Positions 18,807 to 32,867 of a stretch of 64,000 nt of DNA are shown piece after piece. Position 1 is the first letter of the stretch. Every line of letters begins with the position of its first letter. The notes under the pieces were generated by a model. The model saw only the letters and a program-made list of their open reading frames with translations. It searched no databases and was not told where the DNA came from. The position numbers and the translations under genes were made by a program. The DNA comes from Burkholderiales bacterium (lineage in GTDB: Bacteria; Pseudomonadota; Gammaproteobacteria; Burkholderiales; Burkholderiaceae_C). The stretch is from positions 25,075 to 89,074 of the forward strand of contig JAECRO010000001.1 of NCBI GenBank assembly GCA_016000195.1. The letters run 5' to 3'.

Positions 18807-20963
18807 ATGAGTTCAACGCCTGTTTCTTTCAACGCTGCCAACCTTGAATCCTGGGCCAAATCGGCCGCCAAATCCGCTCCCGGTGGCGATCTGGATGCCC
18901 TGAACTGGCAAACGCCCGATGGCATCAGCGTCAAGCCGCTCTATACGGCTGAAGACATTAAGGATCTGCCTTACACCAACACCCTGCCGGGGTTCGAGCC
19001 TTTCATTCGCGGGCCGCAAGCCACGATGTACGCGGTGCGCCCCTGGACGATTCGCCAGTACGCCGGTTTTTCGACCGCTGAAGAGTCCAATGCTTTTTAC
19101 CGCAAGGCGCTGGCCGCCGGCGGTCAGGGCGTGTCGGTGGCGTTTGACCTGGCCACGCACCGCGGCTACGACAGCGACCATCCGCGTGTGACGGGCGACG
19201 TGGGCAAGGCCGGCGTGGCGATTGACAGCGTGGAGGACATGAAAATCCTGTTTGACCAGATTCCGCTCGACAAGGTCAGTGTCTCCATGACCATGAACGG
19301 TGCCGTGCTGCCGGTGCTGGCAGGCTACGTGGTGGCGGCGGAAGAGCAGGGCGTGAGCCAGGACAAGCTCAGCGGCACCATCCAGAACGATGTGCTTAAA
19401 GAGTTCATGGTGCGCAACACCTATATCTACCCGCCGGCGCCCAGCATGCGCATCATTGGCGACATCATCGAGTACACGGCGCAGAACATGCCGAAATTCA
19501 ACTCGATTTCGATCAGCGGCTACCACATGCAGGAAGCCGGCGCCAACCAGGCGCTCGAACTGGCCTTCACCCTGGCCGACGGCAAGGAATACGTCAAAAC
19601 CGCGCTGGGCAAGGGCCTGGATGTTGACGGCTTCGCTGGCCGCCTGAGCTTTTTCTGGGCCATCGGCATGAACTTCTACCTGGAAGTCGCCAAGATGCGT
19701 GCTGCTAGATTGCTGTGGTGCCGCATCATGAAGGGCTTCGACGCCAAGAACCCCAAGAGCCTGATGCTGCGCACCCATTGCCAGACCAGCGGCTGGAGCC
19801 TGACCGAGCAAGACCCCTACAACAACGTGGTGCGCACCACCATCGAAGCCATGGCGGCGGTGTTCGGCGGCACGCAAAGCCTGCACACCAATTCGTTCGA
19901 CGAAGCGATTGCGCTGCCCACCGAATTCTCGGCGCGGATTGCCCGCAACACCCAGCTCATCATCCAGGAAGAAACCCACATCACCAGCGTGATCGACCCC
20001 TGGGCCGGCAGCTACATGATGGAAAAGCTCACGCAGGACATGGCCGACGCGGCCTGGACCCTCATCGAGGAAGTCGAAGCCATGGGCGGCATGGTCAAGG
20101 CCGTGGACAGCGGCTGGGCCAAGCTCAAGATCGAAGCGGCGGCGGCTGAAAAGCAGGCCCGCATCGACAGCGGCAAGGATGTAATCGTCGGCGTCAACAA
20201 ATACAAGCTCAAGACCGAAGACGCCATCGAATCGCGCGACATCGACAACGTGGCGGTGCGCGATGGCCAGATTGAACGCCTCAAGGTCATCCGGGCGCAG
20301 CGCGATGGTGTGGCCGTGCAGGCCGCGCTGGATGCGCTGACGGCGGCGGCTGAAAACAACAATGGCAATTTGCTGGACCTGTGCATCAAGGCGGTTCGCC
20401 TGCGCGCCACGGTGGGCGAGGTCAGCGACGCGCTTGAAAAGGTGTATGGCCGCCACCGCGCCGACACCCAGAAGGTCAGTGGCGTGTACGCCGCCGCTTA
20501 CGACTCGGCCGAAGGCTGGGAAACCCTCAAGAGCGAAATCAACGCCTTTGCCGAAAGCGAAGGCCGCCGCCCGCGCGTGATGATTTCAAAACTCGGCCAG
20601 GACGGCCACGACCGGGGCGCCAAGGTCGTGGCGACTGCATTTGCCGACCTGGGTTTTGACGTGGACATGGGGCCGCTGTTCCAGACGCCCGAAGAATGCG
20701 CGCGCCAGGCGATTGAAAACGACGTGCATGCCGTGGGTGTGAGCACGCTGGCCGCCGGCCACAAGACGCTGGTTCCCGCCATCATTGCCGAACTCAAAAA
20801 GCAGGGCGCCGATGACATCATCGTCTTCGTCGGCGGCGTGATTCCCCGGCAGGATTACGAGATGCTGTATGACGCAGGCGTCAAGGGCATCTATGGTCCC
20901 GGCACGCCGATTCCGGCCAGCGCCAAGGATGTACTGGAGCAGATCAGGGCTGCCCTGAAGTGA
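18807..20963 (+). CDS. scpA: Methylmalonyl-CoA mutase (single-chain)
   Basis: 718 aa. An adenosylcobalamin-dependent isomerase interconverting (R)-methylmalonyl-CoA and succinyl-CoA. The TIM-barrel substrate domain covers about 1-560, with [20 protein letters not shown]. The C-terminal B12 domain has the base-off motif DGHDRG with cobalt-ligand His601 and later [11 protein letters not shown]. The large-subunit type is complete, so no separate small subunit is needed. Its stop overlaps meaB by GTGA. It is the first gene of the propionyl-CoA module and depends on the B12 genes found downstream in this window. Confidence 0.96.
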   Translation: MSSTPVSFNAANLESWAKSAAKSAPGGDLDALNWQTPDGISVKPLYTAEDIKDLPYTNTLPGFEPFIRGPQATMYAVRPWTIRQYAGFSTAEESNAFYRKALAAGGQGVSVAFDLATHRGYDSDHPRVTGDVGKAGVAIDSVEDMKILFDQIPLDKVSVSMTMNGAVLPVLAGYVVAAEEQGVSQDKLSGTIQNDVLKEFMVRNTYIYPPAPSMRIIGDIIEYTAQNMPKFNSISISGYHMQEAGANQALELAFTLADGKEYVKTALGKGLDVDGFAGRLSFFWAIGMNFYLEVAKMRAARLLWCRIMKGFDAKNPKSLMLRTHCQTSGWSLTEQDPYNNVVRTTIEAMAAVFGGTQSLHTNSFDEAIALPTEFSARIARNTQLIIQEETHITSVIDPWAGSYMMEKLTQDMADAAWTLIEEVEAMGGMVKAVDSGWAKLKIEAAAAEKQARIDSGKDVIVGVNKYKLKTEDAIESRDIDNVAVRDGQIERLKVIRAQRDGVAVQAALDALTAAAENNNGNLLDLCIKAVRLRATVGEVSDALEKVYGRHRADTQKVSGVYAAAYDSAEGWETLKSEINAFAESEGRRPRVMISKLGQDGHDRGAKVVATAFADLGFDVDMGPLFQTPEECARQAIENDVHAVGVSTLAAGHKTLVPAIIAELKKQGADDIIVFVGGVIPRQDYEMLYDAGVKGIYGPGTPIPASAKDVLEQIRAALK

Positions 20964-21997
20964 CTCAGAGTGCATTGATGGAGGGTGTGCTGCGCGGCAA
21001 TTCCGCAGTCCAGCGCCGTGCCATCGCCAAAGCCATCACCCTGCTCGAATCGACCCGGGCCGACCACCGTGCCCAGGCAGACGAGTTGCTGACCGCGCTG
21101 CTGCCGCACACTGGCAACTCCTTTCGCCTGGGCATCAGCGGCGTGCCCGGCGTCGGAAAATCGACCTTCATCGAAGTGCTCGGCCTGTACCTGATCGGGC
21201 AGGGACACCGGGTGGCGGTGCTCACCATCGACCCCTCATCGACCGTCTCGGGCGGCTCCATCCTGGGCGACAAGACCCGCATGGAAAAGCTCGCTAGCGA
21301 GGAACGCGCCTACATCCGTCCCAGCCCGTCCAGCGGCACGCTCGGCGGCGTGGCTGAAAAAACCCGCGAAGCCATGCTGGTCTGCGAAGCCGCCGGCTAT
21401 GACGTGGTGATCGTCGAGACCGTCGGCGTCGGCCAGTCCGAAACCGCCGTGGCCAATATGACCGACATGTTCGTGGTCATGCAGTTGCCCAATGCCGGCG
21501 ACGACTTGCAGGCGATCAAGAAAGGCGTGATGGAGCTGGCCGACCTGGTCGTCATCAACAAGGCCGACATTGATGCCAATGCCGCCATGCGCGCCGAGGC
21601 CCAGATCAAGTCCGCAATGCGCCTGTTCGGCCTGGTCAACAATGCCATGGGCGCGGCACAGGCGGCTGATTTTGACAAGCAGTGGCACCCCCAAGTCATC
21701 CAGCTCAGTGCCTTGCACAACAAGGGTGTCGATGCCTTCTGGGCGGCGGTCACGCAGTTTAGAAATTTGCAGACGGCCAATGGCAGGCTGGCCAGCCGGC
21801 GCCAGCATCAGGCGCTGTCCTGGATGTGGGAGCGGATTGACGCGGGATTGAAGCAGGCATTCCGGCAAGATCCGGCCATCGGCGCCATGCTGCCGTCCTT
21901 GCTCGAACAAGTCGGCAATGGCCGGCTCCCAGCCTCTACTGCAGCACGAAATCTGCTTTCTGCGCATGCGCAGCGGGCACAAGCAGCTATTAAATAA
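20960..21997 (+). CDS. meaB: MeaB/ArgK-type G-protein chaperone of methylmalonyl-CoA mutase
   Basis: 345 aa from GTG 20960, overlapping the mutase stop by 4 bp. A SIMIBI-class GTPase that gates cofactor loading and protects the mutase. The P-loop GVPGVGKST is at about residue 59, with the G3-region ETVGVGQSE and the guanine-specificity motif NKAD. The last residues, about [11 protein letters not shown], and the stop codon are supplied by a copy of the dispersed hairpin repeat, so the native C-terminus has been rewritten. Function is probably kept because this tail is variable in the family. Confidence 0.95.
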   Translation: MTQSALMEGVLRGNSAVQRRAIAKAITLLESTRADHRAQADELLTALLPHTGNSFRLGISGVPGVGKSTFIEVLGLYLIGQGHRVAVLTIDPSSTVSGGSILGDKTRMEKLASEERAYIRPSPSSGTLGGVAEKTREAMLVCEAAGYDVVIVETVGVGQSETAVANMTDMFVVMQLPNAGDDLQAIKKGVMELADLVVINKADIDANAAMRAEAQIKSAMRLFGLVNNAMGAAQAADFDKQWHPQVIQLSALHNKGVDAFWAAVTQFRNLQTANGRLASRRQHQALSWMWERIDAGLKQAFRQDPAIGAMLPSLLEQVGNGRLPASTAARNLLSAHAQRAQAAIK

Positions 21998-22005
21998 ATA
22001 GCAAA
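21945..22005 (-). repeat. Dispersed hairpin repeat, copy I (forms the meaB 3' end)
   Basis: On the minus strand GCTATTTATTTAATAGC is followed by TGCTTGTGCCC and a GCGCATGCGC core. It spans the last 17 or so codons of meaB including the TAA at 21995-21997. The reading frame through it matches the frame used in copies D, E and F. Confidence 0.75.
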
Positions 22006-22042
22006 TAAATTGACGCGTTACAGAGCCTAAAGAAAGTGAACC

Positions 22043-23575
<1,533 letters not shown>

Positions 23576-23644
23576 AGGCGGGCGAGCCCTGCCGTGTCCA
23601 AAGTCAACATATCGCCGCCGGGTTTAAGCATGGCTTGCGCAGTG

Positions 23645-23986
23645 TCAATGCTTGATTCCCAGCACCTTGGCAACGCCGTGCGAAATATCGCTGAGGTCTG
23701 TATCGCTGATCTGGCCTATCAGGCGTATCAATCGGCTTTTATCGACATTGCGGATTTGTTCGGACCGTGCCTTCGATCCGGTTCCCGCCGATGGAACATT
23801 GACCACCAGCGGAAAATGAACAGGTTCGGGTGTGCTGGTCAGTGGCACGATCACGACGGTATTGCGCCTGCGGTTGATTTCGTTGGCGGAAAGAACGACG
23901 CAAGGGCGAGTCTTGGCTATTTCCGCGCCACGCACCGGATCAAGCGCCACCCAATACACCTGGCCACGTTGAATATTGGCGTTCAT
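23645..23986 (-). CDS. MazF/PemK-like endoribonuclease toxin
   Basis: 113 aa. The opening RGQVYWVALDPVRGAEIAKT and the motif RPCVVLSANEINRR followed by VVIVPLTST are typical of the MazF/PemK fold, whose members cut mRNA at short motifs. The likely catalytic Arg and Thr in these motifs are present. It overlaps the upstream antitoxin gene by 4 bp, the standard toxin-antitoxin layout. It lies antisense between pccB and pccA. The target sequence cannot be told from sequence. Confidence 0.9.
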   Translation of the reverse strand: MNANIQRGQVYWVALDPVRGAEIAKTRPCVVLSANEINRRRNTVVIVPLTSTPEPVHFPLVVNVPSAGTGSKARSEQIRNVDKSRLIRLIGQISDTDLSDISHGVAKVLGIKH

Positions 23987-24342
23987 TTCCGGGACTTGGC
24001 AGTAGCGGCATTTGCGGCCAACTGCGCTTGCGCGATGGCAAATTCACGCTCAAACGTTGCCCTGTCGAAGTCAGGATCCCAATCGTCAACGGATCCCGTC
24101 AGGTCGGCATCAAGCCATTCCTGTGTTTCTGCAAGAAGTTCTGGATGCGCCATTTCAATGGCATTCATGGCTTCGCAGGCCGCTACCAGTTCTGCATCTT
24201 CTTTTTCCAATTCCTGGCGGACCAAATCGACCAGAAATTTGTTGCGTTGCCGCGGTGGCACGGCACGCGCCAGTTTTTCGGCGACATCTTCCGGCAGGCG
24301 CAGCAACACCTGTTTAGGTGGGGATGTTTGTAGTTTTTGCAT
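23983..24342 (-). CDS. MazE-like antitoxin
   Basis: 119 aa. A basic N-terminus with a ribbon-helix-helix-like segment (QVLLRLPEDVAEKLARAV, residues 11-28) is followed by a long acidic C-terminus, the usual toxin-binding tail. It is identified as an antitoxin mainly from its 4-bp overlap with the mazF-like gene, its size and its charge distribution. It is unlike E. coli MazE, so the exact subfamily is unsettled. The start lies 35 bp from the divergent pccA start, so the two promoters must interact. Confidence 0.78.
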   Translation of the reverse strand: MQKLQTSPPKQVLLRLPEDVAEKLARAVPPRQRNKFLVDLVRQELEKEDAELVAACEAMNAIEMAHPELLAETQEWLDADLTGSVDDWDPDFDRATFEREFAIAQAQLAANAATAKSRK

Positions 24343-24349
24343 GATTCAA

Positions 24350-24357
24350 TGATATCA
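24350..24357. promoter_or_regulatory. Palindrome in the antitoxin/pccA divergent promoter
   Basis: TGATATCA, an 8-bp perfect palindrome in an AT-rich stretch, lies 8 bp before the antitoxin start and 20 bp before pccA. Toxin-antitoxin autoregulators commonly bind such sites. This is inferred, not shown. Confidence 0.35.
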
Positions 24358-24377
24358 AGATACCAAGAAAGTTCAGC

Positions 24378-26422
<2,045 letters not shown>

Positions 26423-26426
<4 letters not shown>

Positions 26427-26926
26427 TGACCACAATGACGGAAATCCGGCCTTTCAAGGTTCTGGGGATTCAGCAAATTGCCATTGGCGCCACCTCCAAG
26501 GACCGTTTGCGCCGCTTGTGGGTCGATATGCTGGGCCTTGAAGTCACCGGCAATTTCGTCAGCGAACGCGAGAACGTGGACGAAGACATCTGCGCCATCG
26601 GCAGCGGCCCGTTCAAGGTCGAGGTCGATCTGATGCAGCCGGTGGATATCGAGAAAAAACCTGCTGTTCACACCACGCCGCTGAACCATGTGGGACTGTG
26701 GATCGACGACCTGCCCAAGGCGGTCGAATGGCTGACGGCGCAGGGGGTTCGCTTTGCGCCGGGCGGTATTCGCAAGGGAGCCGCCGGTTTTGACATTTGC
26801 TTTATGCATCCCAGGTCAAACGATGAGTTCCCGATTTCGGGCGAGGGCGTATTGATTGAAATGGTGCAGGCGCCGGCCGAGGTCATCAACGCTTTTGCGG
26901 CGCTGGGCAAGGCCCACGCGGCATAA
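26423..26926 (+). CDS. VOC-family protein, probable methylmalonyl-CoA epimerase
   Basis: 167 aa, starting at an ATGA overlap with pccA. Two beta-alpha-beta-beta-beta units of the vicinal-oxygen-chelate fold are present. The likely metal ligands are Gln in [11 protein letters not shown], His in LNHVGLWI and Glu in [10 protein letters not shown]. Coupling to the carboxylase and mutase genes suggests it epimerises (S)- to (R)-methylmalonyl-CoA. The protein is somewhat longer than classical epimerases (about 140 aa), and a different lyase activity cannot be excluded from sequence alone. Confidence 0.78.
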
Positions 26927-26950
26927 GTCGCTGGCGCTGGGCCGCTCCGT

Positions 26951-29900
26951 TCAGGCGTTGCCCAGCGCCGCTTGCGCCTTGGTGTTCGTGGTCATCCATC
27001 CCTGCAGTTCGGTTTGCGTGGCCCGCCAGCTTGCATCGAGATGCCGCAGAACCTCATCCATGTCGGCCGGAATCGCGCCCAAGGCCGCCAGTTCATCGAT
27101 TCTTGAGACCAGCGCGACGATGGCTTGCGCGCCAACATTGGAGGCCGAGCCTTTCAGTGCATGAGTTGCCTCGGCCAGCCGTTCGGTATCTGCCCGTGCA
27201 TGCGCATCGGCAATGGCGGCCAGGCGCGCCGGCGCGTCAGCCATGAAAAGCTGAACGATTTCGCTGGCGGTTTCCAGGTCAGGGTCAAATTCACGAAAAC
27301 CGTCGAGCCGGGTGAAGTCCACGGCCCCCGTGGCGTAAAACAGGGCAATTGCGGAAGATACCGGAACGGCAGACTTGGGCGTTGCTGCCGCCAGGCCCGG
27401 CTCAGGAAGCGTGATTTGCGCCCAACGCACCAGCGCCCGGGTCAGCTCGGCCACCTGCAAAGGCTTGGTCAGGTAGTCATCCATGCCGGCGGCTTCGCAG
27501 CGTTCGCGGTCTTCGATGGAGGCGTCAGCCGTCAGGGCAATGATGGGCGGCGCCGCTAGGCCGAAGCGATTTTTGATCGTGTGGGTGGCTTCCAGTCCAT
27601 CCATGTCCGGCATGTGCAGGTCCATCAGGACCGCGCCGAAGCGTCGCCCGCTGTGCATGCTGTCCGCCACGGCGGCCACAGCTTGAACGCCATCGGCGGC
27701 GGTGACGGAGTCGTAGCCCAGCCGCGCCAGGATGCCGCAGGCCACCTTCAGGTTGACCGCGTTGTCGTCGGCGACCAGGATGGTCACGTTTTTCTTGAGG
27801 TCCACCCGCTCGGCCTTGGCCGCTTGCAGCACGGTGTCCGAAGACAGGCAGCGGGCAAGCGCCTCGAAAAGCTGGTTCTGGCGCGCGGGCTTGAGCAGCC
27901 GGGCATTGAAGGGGCCGGTGCCAGCGCCCCCGGGCATGAATCCGGAACTCAGAAGTATCAGCGGCAGGTGCGCGCTGCCGGGCATGCCGCGGATGTGGCC
28001 GGCCAGTTCCAGTCCGTCCATGCCGGGCATGTGCATGTCGGTGATGATGACATCGGGCAGCAGGCTCTGGGCCAGCACGTCCAGCGCCGCAGCGCCGGAG
28101 GCCGCGCTGGCCACGCGCATGCCCCACTGCCTCAACTGACGCATCAGCACCCGGACATTGACGTGGTGATCGTCCACCACCAGGACACGCTTGTCCTGCA
28201 GGGCGGCTGCGTCCAGCGGCGTGAGTTCCTTGGGCAGCTCGGTCAGCGCTGCGCGCACGGTGAACGAAAAAACCGAACCCTTGCCGAGCTTGCTCTTGAC
28301 GCTGATCTCGCCGCCCATCAGCTCGACCAGCCGCTTGCAGATGGCCAGGCCCAGGCCCGTCCCGCCATATTTGCGCGTGGTCGATGCATCGACCTGCATG
28401 AAGGCCTGGAACAATGCGCCCACGCGCTCGGGAGGAATGCCGATGCCGGTGTCATGCACGCTGAACTCGATCAGGGCGCGCCCCTGGGCATCGGGCGCTT
28501 CGGCCAGCCGGCTGTGCACGGAAACCGCGCCGTGTTCCGTGAACTTGACCGCGTTGTTGACCAGGTTGATGAGAATCTGGCGCAGCCGCGTCACATCACC
28601 GAGGATGGCAGGCGGCGGGCCGCCAGCCGCAGCGCCCGGCACGTCAACGATCAGTTCGATGCCTTTTTCGCGGGCGCGGGGCGCGGCGATGTCGCAGGCT
28701 TCCTCGATCATGTTCTGCACGCTGACGGGTTCGCTCTCCAAGTCAAACCGGCCCGATTCGATTTTGGAAAAATCCAGGATGTCACTGATGACGGCCAGCA
28801 ACTGGTCGCTGGAGAGCCTGATGGTCTGAAGAATGTCGCGCTGCTCGGCATCGAGCGAGGTTTCGGCCAGCAGGGCGCTCATGCCAAGGACGCCATTGAG
28901 CGGTGTCCGTATCTCGTGGCTCATGGTGGCAAGGAATGCCGCCTTGGCGCACACCGCCTCCTCGGCGACCTGGCGCGCGCGGACCAGCTCGGACTCGCGC
29001 GAGCGAACCTCTTCTTCCGCCGCGCGGGCGCGCCGGCTTTCGACTTCGGCTTGCGTCTTCTCCGTGCGCATCCGGTCGGCCACGCGGTTAAAGGCCAGCA
29101 CGACTTCGCCCAGTTCGTCGCGCGTGTCCAGCGTGATGGCCTTGTCCTCGCGGTTGTCCAGCATGCGCTCGGAAGCTTCGCGCAGGCGCGTGACGGTACG
29201 CATCACGCCGGCATAAAACGCCAGCAGCAGGTAAAGCACGACGGCCAGTACAGCAGCGACGAAGACAATCACCACCAGCATGCGCTGCTGAAAGCTTTTG
29301 ATGCGCGCCTTGAGCAGGTTTTCCAGTTCTGCCGACTCGCGCTCGTCCAGGATGTAGTTGGCGGCCTGTGCGCGGGCCAGCAATTGCCCGGCCACGTTGG
29401 CCGTGGCCGGTGCCGCGCCAGCTTCTGTCAGGCTGCGCAGGGCGGCCACCGCGTCCTTGATGGCCTGCTCATAGGATTGCATCGCGTCGGTCAGGCGCAG
29501 CTTGAGCTGGCCGGTTTTTTCATTCTTGAAAGCCGTCTGGGCGCCGTACTGGGTACGGCTCAGATTGGATTCAATCAGGCCGCTCAGCCGGATCAGGTCA
29601 GCGCTTTCTCCCTCTTTCGCCCGCCCCGGCAGCCCTTGGGACTGGGCCTGGCCGTGGACCTGAACCAGCAGCCTGGCCTGCAGCAGCAGGTCAGCCGCAT
29701 CGGGCAGCTTCAGAAGCACAGCCTCCATCAGGTAGTAGGAGTCGAGGTCGGGGTCCAGGATCAGGTTGGAGATGTCGCCCACATGCGCGACCAGCGCACC
29801 GACATCATCCTGCAGCATGCCGTGCAGCGCGTCAGTGTTGACCGGGGGCACGTCGAGCAGCCGGCGCGACAGGAAGAGGGCGTTTTCCTTGATGACGCCG

Positions 29901-30352
29901 AGTTTGGCGGTGGATTCAAGCTCGCTTGCGAGCTGTGCATCAATCTGGTCAAGCTCGTCCAGTCCGGCCTTGATGGCTGCCTGCACCCGCACCAGCTCGG
30001 GCCGCAGGTCGGCCTGGCCGCCCAGGTAGGCGGCGGCTATCAGGCGGCTGCGCGCGACCTGTTCCTGAAGCGAACGCAAAGGGCGCAAATAATGCGCGCC
30101 GGCAATTTCCTTCTCGGTGAAATGGATGGAGCGCTTGATTTCTCCGACCAAAAGATAGAGCGTCAGCCCCAGCGGCAGTGCAAAAAGCAGAAATATCAGC
30201 AGGAATTTTCGTGGATAGGTCAGCCGGTCCATCAGCCGTCGCGCGGGACGCAGAAGGGCGCCCTGGGCAAATGTGGAGGTTTTTGGGCGTGTGACTGTGG
30301 GTTCCATGCCCGAGCCAGAACTGCGGGTGTCGGGCGGTTCGGTGTCAATCAT
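26951..30352 (-). CDS. Hybrid sensor histidine kinase with two receiver domains and Hpt
   Basis: 1133 aa. A cytoplasmic N-terminus is followed by TM1 (about 49-71), a periplasmic helical sensor region (72-355) and TM2 (about 357-383). HAMP (about 384-435) and HisKA with His479 in [15 protein letters not shown] come next. The ATPase domain (N box [16 protein letters not shown] box [15 protein letters not shown]) precedes receiver 1 (Asp772), receiver 2 (Asp911) and the Hpt domain (His1064 in [12 protein letters not shown]). It is thus a complete phosphorelay in one chain. Its start overlaps the RnfB-like gene by 8 bp. No output regulator is encoded nearby, and the signal is unknown. Confidence 0.95.
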   Translation of the reverse strand: MIDTEPPDTRSSGSGMEPTVTRPKTSTFAQGALLRPARRLMDRLTYPRKFLLIFLLFALPLGLTLYLLVGEIKRSIHFTEKEIAGAHYLRPLRSLQEQVARSRLIAAAYLGGQADLRPELVRVQAAIKAGLDELDQIDAQLASELESTAKLGVIKENALFLSRRLLDVPPVNTDALHGMLQDDVGALVAHVGDISNLILDPDLDSYYLMEAVLLKLPDAADLLLQARLLVQVHGQAQSQGLPGRAKEGESADLIRLSGLIESNLSRTQYGAQTAFKNEKTGQLKLRLTDAMQSYEQAIKDAVAALRSLTEAGAAPATANVAGQLLARAQAANYILDERESAELENLLKARIKSFQQRMLVVIVFVAAVLAVVLYLLLAFYAGVMRTVTRLREASERMLDNREDKAITLDTRDELGEVVLAFNRVADRMRTEKTQAEVESRRARAAEEEVRSRESELVRARQVAEEAVCAKAAFLATMSHEIRTPLNGVLGMSALLAETSLDAEQRDILQTIRLSSDQLLAVISDILDFSKIESGRFDLESEPVSVQNMIEEACDIAAPRAREKGIELIVDVPGAAAGGPPPAILGDVTRLRQILINLVNNAVKFTEHGAVSVHSRLAEAPDAQGRALIEFSVHDTGIGIPPERVGALFQAFMQVDASTTRKYGGTGLGLAICKRLVELMGGEISVKSKLGKGSVFSFTVRAALTELPKELTPLDAAALQDKRVLVVDDHHVNVRVLMRQLRQWGMRVASAASGAAALDVLAQSLLPDVIITDMHMPGMDGLELAGHIRGMPGSAHLPLILLSSGFMPGGAGTGPFNARLLKPARQNQLFEALARCLSSDTVLQAAKAERVDLKKNVTILVADDNAVNLKVACGILARLGYDSVTAADGVQAVAAVADSMHSGRRFGAVLMDLHMPDMDGLEATHTIKNRFGLAAPPIIALTADASIEDRERCEAAGMDDYLTKPLQVAELTRALVRWAQITLPEPGLAAATPKSAVPVSSAIALFYATGAVDFTRLDGFREFDPDLETASEIVQLFMADAPARLAAIADAHARADTERLAEATHALKGSASNVGAQAIVALVSRIDELAALGAIPADMDEVLRHLDASWRATQTELQGWMTTNTKAQAALGNA

Positions 30353-31016
30353 GGTTGCGCCGTGCCCTTGCGCTTGCCAGGGCCGCCTGGATCACGGCAC
30401 GTTTGCGTTGCGCCTCTTCGTCTCCGGGCGTAAGTAACGGGTCTGGCGGCTTCGGCTCTGTGGCCGATGCTGTTTTCTGGCGCTTTTTATTGGCCTCGTC
30501 GTTGCCTTGCGTGTGTTTCATGCTATGGAATTCGTAGCGTTTTCGGGCCTTGTCAGCATCCTGCTGCGACCAGGCGCTCCAGCCGGTGCGGGTGCCTGTC
30601 AGGTTTTCCAGGCTGATGCAGTCCACGGGACAAACCGGAACGCACAGCTCGCAACCGGTGCAGCAGGACTCGATCACGGTGTGCATCAGCTTGTTGCTGC
30701 CGATGATGGCATCAGCAGGGCAGGCCTTGATGCACAGGGTGCAGCCTATGCACCAGGCTTCGTCAATGATGGCTACTGCGCGCGGGCCTTCAACACCATG
30801 GGCCGGATTCAGCGGCTGCGCTGGCAGTCTGGTGATCCGGGAAAGACGCTCTATTCCTTCAGCGCCTCCCGGCGGACACTGGTTGATGGCCGCTTCACCC
30901 CGGACGATGGCTTGCGCGTAGGCCGCGCAATCTGCAAAACCGCAGCGCGTGCATTGCGTTTGGGGCAATGCCGCATTGATACGGTCGAAAAGGGAGCTTG
31001 GGGCAGAGAACTTCAC
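30345..31016 (-). CDS. RnfB-like 4Fe-4S ferredoxin protein
   Basis: 223 aa from GTG 31014-31016. An N-terminal Fe-S domain has the pattern [15 protein letters not shown] and a distant C in NQCPPGG. Two ferredoxin clusters follow ([12 protein letters not shown] and [12 protein letters not shown], about 88-128), then a charged tail. It resembles RnfB/RsxB of electron-transport complexes but lacks the N-terminal membrane anchor. No other rnf gene is in the window, so a soluble electron carrier is likely. It overlaps the downstream kinase gene by 8 bp. Confidence 0.9.
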   Translation of the reverse strand: MKFSAPSSLFDRINAALPQTQCTRCGFADCAAYAQAIVRGEAAINQCPPGGAEGIERLSRITRLPAQPLNPAHGVEGPRAVAIIDEAWCIGCTLCIKACPADAIIGSNKLMHTVIESCCTGCELCVPVCPVDCISLENLTGTRTGWSAWSQQDADKARKRYEFHSMKHTQGNDEANKKRQKTASATEPKPPDPLLTPGDEEAQRKRAVIQAALASARARRNHD

Positions 31017-31087
31017 GACGCTATTGTCACACCCGTAGCGACCCGCTTTCTGGCACCGTCCCCCCGGATTGACGGCGCCAGGCCTTC

Positions 31088-32818
31088 TCAGGCCGCTGAC
31101 TTTTCAGGAGGCAGCGGGGTATTGGCTGCGGCTTCAGGCGCTGCCGCTGGTGCGGCTGGTGTTGTGATTGCCTGAGCCACCACCGGTGCTGCGGCTTCAG
31201 CGGCGGGGGCGGTTTCTGCCGTCGTGTTTTTCACGGCCAGCAGCACTGGTTTTGCCGCCGGTTTTGATTCCGTGGCGGTGAATGCGTCCGCTGGCGCCAT
31301 GGGTTCTGCCTTGACAGCGGGTTTTTCAACCGCATCAGGCGTCAGCGTGGCGACTGGCTCGGTGGCCGCGGTTGATTTGTTCCTGGCTATCTTTGCCTCG
31401 GTGCGTGGAATGGCGACCGGTTTTTCAGCTTCAGCCGGCGCTGCTTCTGCCGATGCTTCAACGGTCATCGGTGCGGCTGCCTTGGCTGCCTTCGATGGTT
31501 TTGCTACTTTTTTTGTAGCAATAAGTGCTTGCTCCGACTGCGCAAGGGGTTTGTTATGTTCAAGAATGAAGGTTTTTACCGCCGGATAGACAACATCGCG
31601 CCAGCGCCGGCCGCTGAAGATGCCGTAATGGCCCGCACCCTTGGCTTCCAGGTGCGTTTTTTGTCCTTGCGTCACGCCGCTGCACATATCAAGTGCCGCA
31701 CGGGTCTGGCCTGAGCCCGAGATGTCGTCAAGCTCACCTTCCACCGTCATCACGGCGGTGGTCGTGATGTCGCCGGGTTTCACGCGCTCAAGCTTGCCGT
31801 CTGCCGACATCACATCCCAGGTGCCATTGACCAGTTTGAAATCCTGGAACACGGTTTTGATGGTTTCCAGGTAGTAGTCCGCATCCATGTCGAGGACGGC
31901 GTTGTACTCATCGTAGAACTTGCGGTGCGCTTCCGTGCTGGCGTCGTCGCCCTTGATCAGGTTCTTGAAGTAGTCGTAGTGGCTGCTGGCATGCCGGTCA
32001 GGGTTCATGGCCACGAAGCCGGTATGCTGCAGGAAGCCGGGGTAGACACGCCGGCCTTTGCCCGGAAAGCTGGCCGGGACGCGGTAAATCACATTGTTTT
32101 CAAACCATTCGAAAGGTTTGTTCGTCGCCAGGTTATTCACGGAGGTTGGCGACAGGCGGGCATCAATCGGGCCGCCCATCATGACCATGGACAGCGGGGT
32201 TTTTTCGCCACGCGATGCCATCAGCGAAATGGCTGCAAACACCGGCACGGTTGGCTGGCAAACGCTGACGACGTGGCAGTTGCCATACCTGCCCTGCAGG
32301 TGGCGGATGAATTCCTGCACATAGTTGACGTAGTCGTCAAGGTGAAAAGCACCGTTGGACAAGGGCACGTTGCGGGCGTTCTTCCAGTCGGTGATGTAGA
32401 CCTTGTGGTCCTTGAGCATCGTTTTGACGGTATCGCGCAGCAAGGTCGAGTAGTGGCCCGACAAGGGCGCCACGACCAGTACGGCAGGCTGGTTCTTGAG
32501 CTGTGTCAGGGTCGCCGAATCATCGGTAAAGCGTTTGAAGCGGCGCAGTTCGCAAAAAGGCTTGTCAACTTCAACGCGTTCATGAATCGCCAGACTGACG
32601 CCATCCTTGTCAACATCGACCTGATGAATATCGAAGGATGGCTTTTCGTAGTCCTTGCCGAGCCGGTACATCAGGCTGTAGCCTGCGGACACGCGCTGGG
32701 ACAGTGGCGTTTTACCGATGGGCGACAGGGAACTGCTGTAAAGTTTTGCAGCGGCCTGCGCAAAGTCAACAAACGGTTCCATCAGGCTACGCTGGGATTC
32801 ATAGAGTTGGTACAGCAT
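31088..32818 (-). CDS. phaZ: Intracellular poly(3-hydroxybutyrate) depolymerase with long C-terminal extension
   Basis: 576 aa from ATG 32816-32818; an upstream open extension of 32 codons is rejected as unlike the family. Residues 1-422 match the usual PhaZ of about 420 aa, with catalytic Cys187 in HVVSVCQPTVP and the C-terminal His in GAGHYGIFSG. They break down stored PHB granules in the cytoplasm. Residues 423-576 form an Ala/Pro/Lys/Glu-rich low-complexity tail, beginning exactly where a hairpin repeat (copy D) is inserted. The tail may bind the granule surface or DNA, which is inference. A PhaR-like site lies 50 bp upstream. Confidence 0.94.
   Translation of the reverse strand: MLYQLYESQRSLMEPFVDFAQAAAKLYSSSLSPIGKTPLSQRVSAGYSLMYRLGKDYEKPSFDIHQVDVDKDGVSLAIHERVEVDKPFCELRRFKRFTDDSATLTQLKNQPAVLVVAPLSGHYSTLLRDTVKTMLKDHKVYITDWKNARNVPLSNGAFHLDDYVNYVQEFIRHLQGRYGNCHVVSVCQPTVPVFAAISLMASRGEKTPLSMVMMGGPIDARLSPTSVNNLATNKPFEWFENNVIYRVPASFPGKGRRVYPGFLQHTGFVAMNPDRHASSHYDYFKNLIKGDDASTEAHRKFYDEYNAVLDMDADYYLETIKTVFQDFKLVNGTWDVMSADGKLERVKPGDITTTAVMTVEGELDDISGSGQTRAALDMCSGVTQGQKTHLEAKGAGHYGIFSGRRWRDVVYPAVKTFILEHNKPLAQSEQALIATKKVAKPSKAAKAAAPMTVEASAEAAPAEAEKPVAIPRTEAKIARNKSTAATEPVATLTPDAVEKPAVKAEPMAPADAFTATESKPAAKPVLLAVKNTTAETAPAAEAAAPVVAQAITTPAAPAAAPEAAANTPLPPEKSAA
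31499..31566 (+). repeat. Dispersed hairpin repeat, copy D, in frame inside phaZ
   Basis: On the plus strand GCTACTTTTTTTGTAGC is followed by AATAAGTGCTTGCTCCGACTG and a CGCAAGGG segment. It encodes (minus strand) roughly residues 419-440 of PhaZ, at the junction of the canonical enzyme and its tail. Confidence 0.75.
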
Positions 32819-32867
32819 GGGAATGAACCTTTTTTTTTGGGGTAAAACTTTTAAAAAACGAAATATG

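Noticed and set aside
18813..20456. 547-codon open frame antisense to the mutase gene
   Set aside because: No recognisable domain, and it is a mirror of conserved mutase codons.
27581..30433. 950-codon open frame antisense to the hybrid kinase gene
   Set aside because: Its translation is His/Gln/Gly-rich with no domain, and the opposite strand encodes a full kinase with all motifs. Long antisense frames are common at this GC content.
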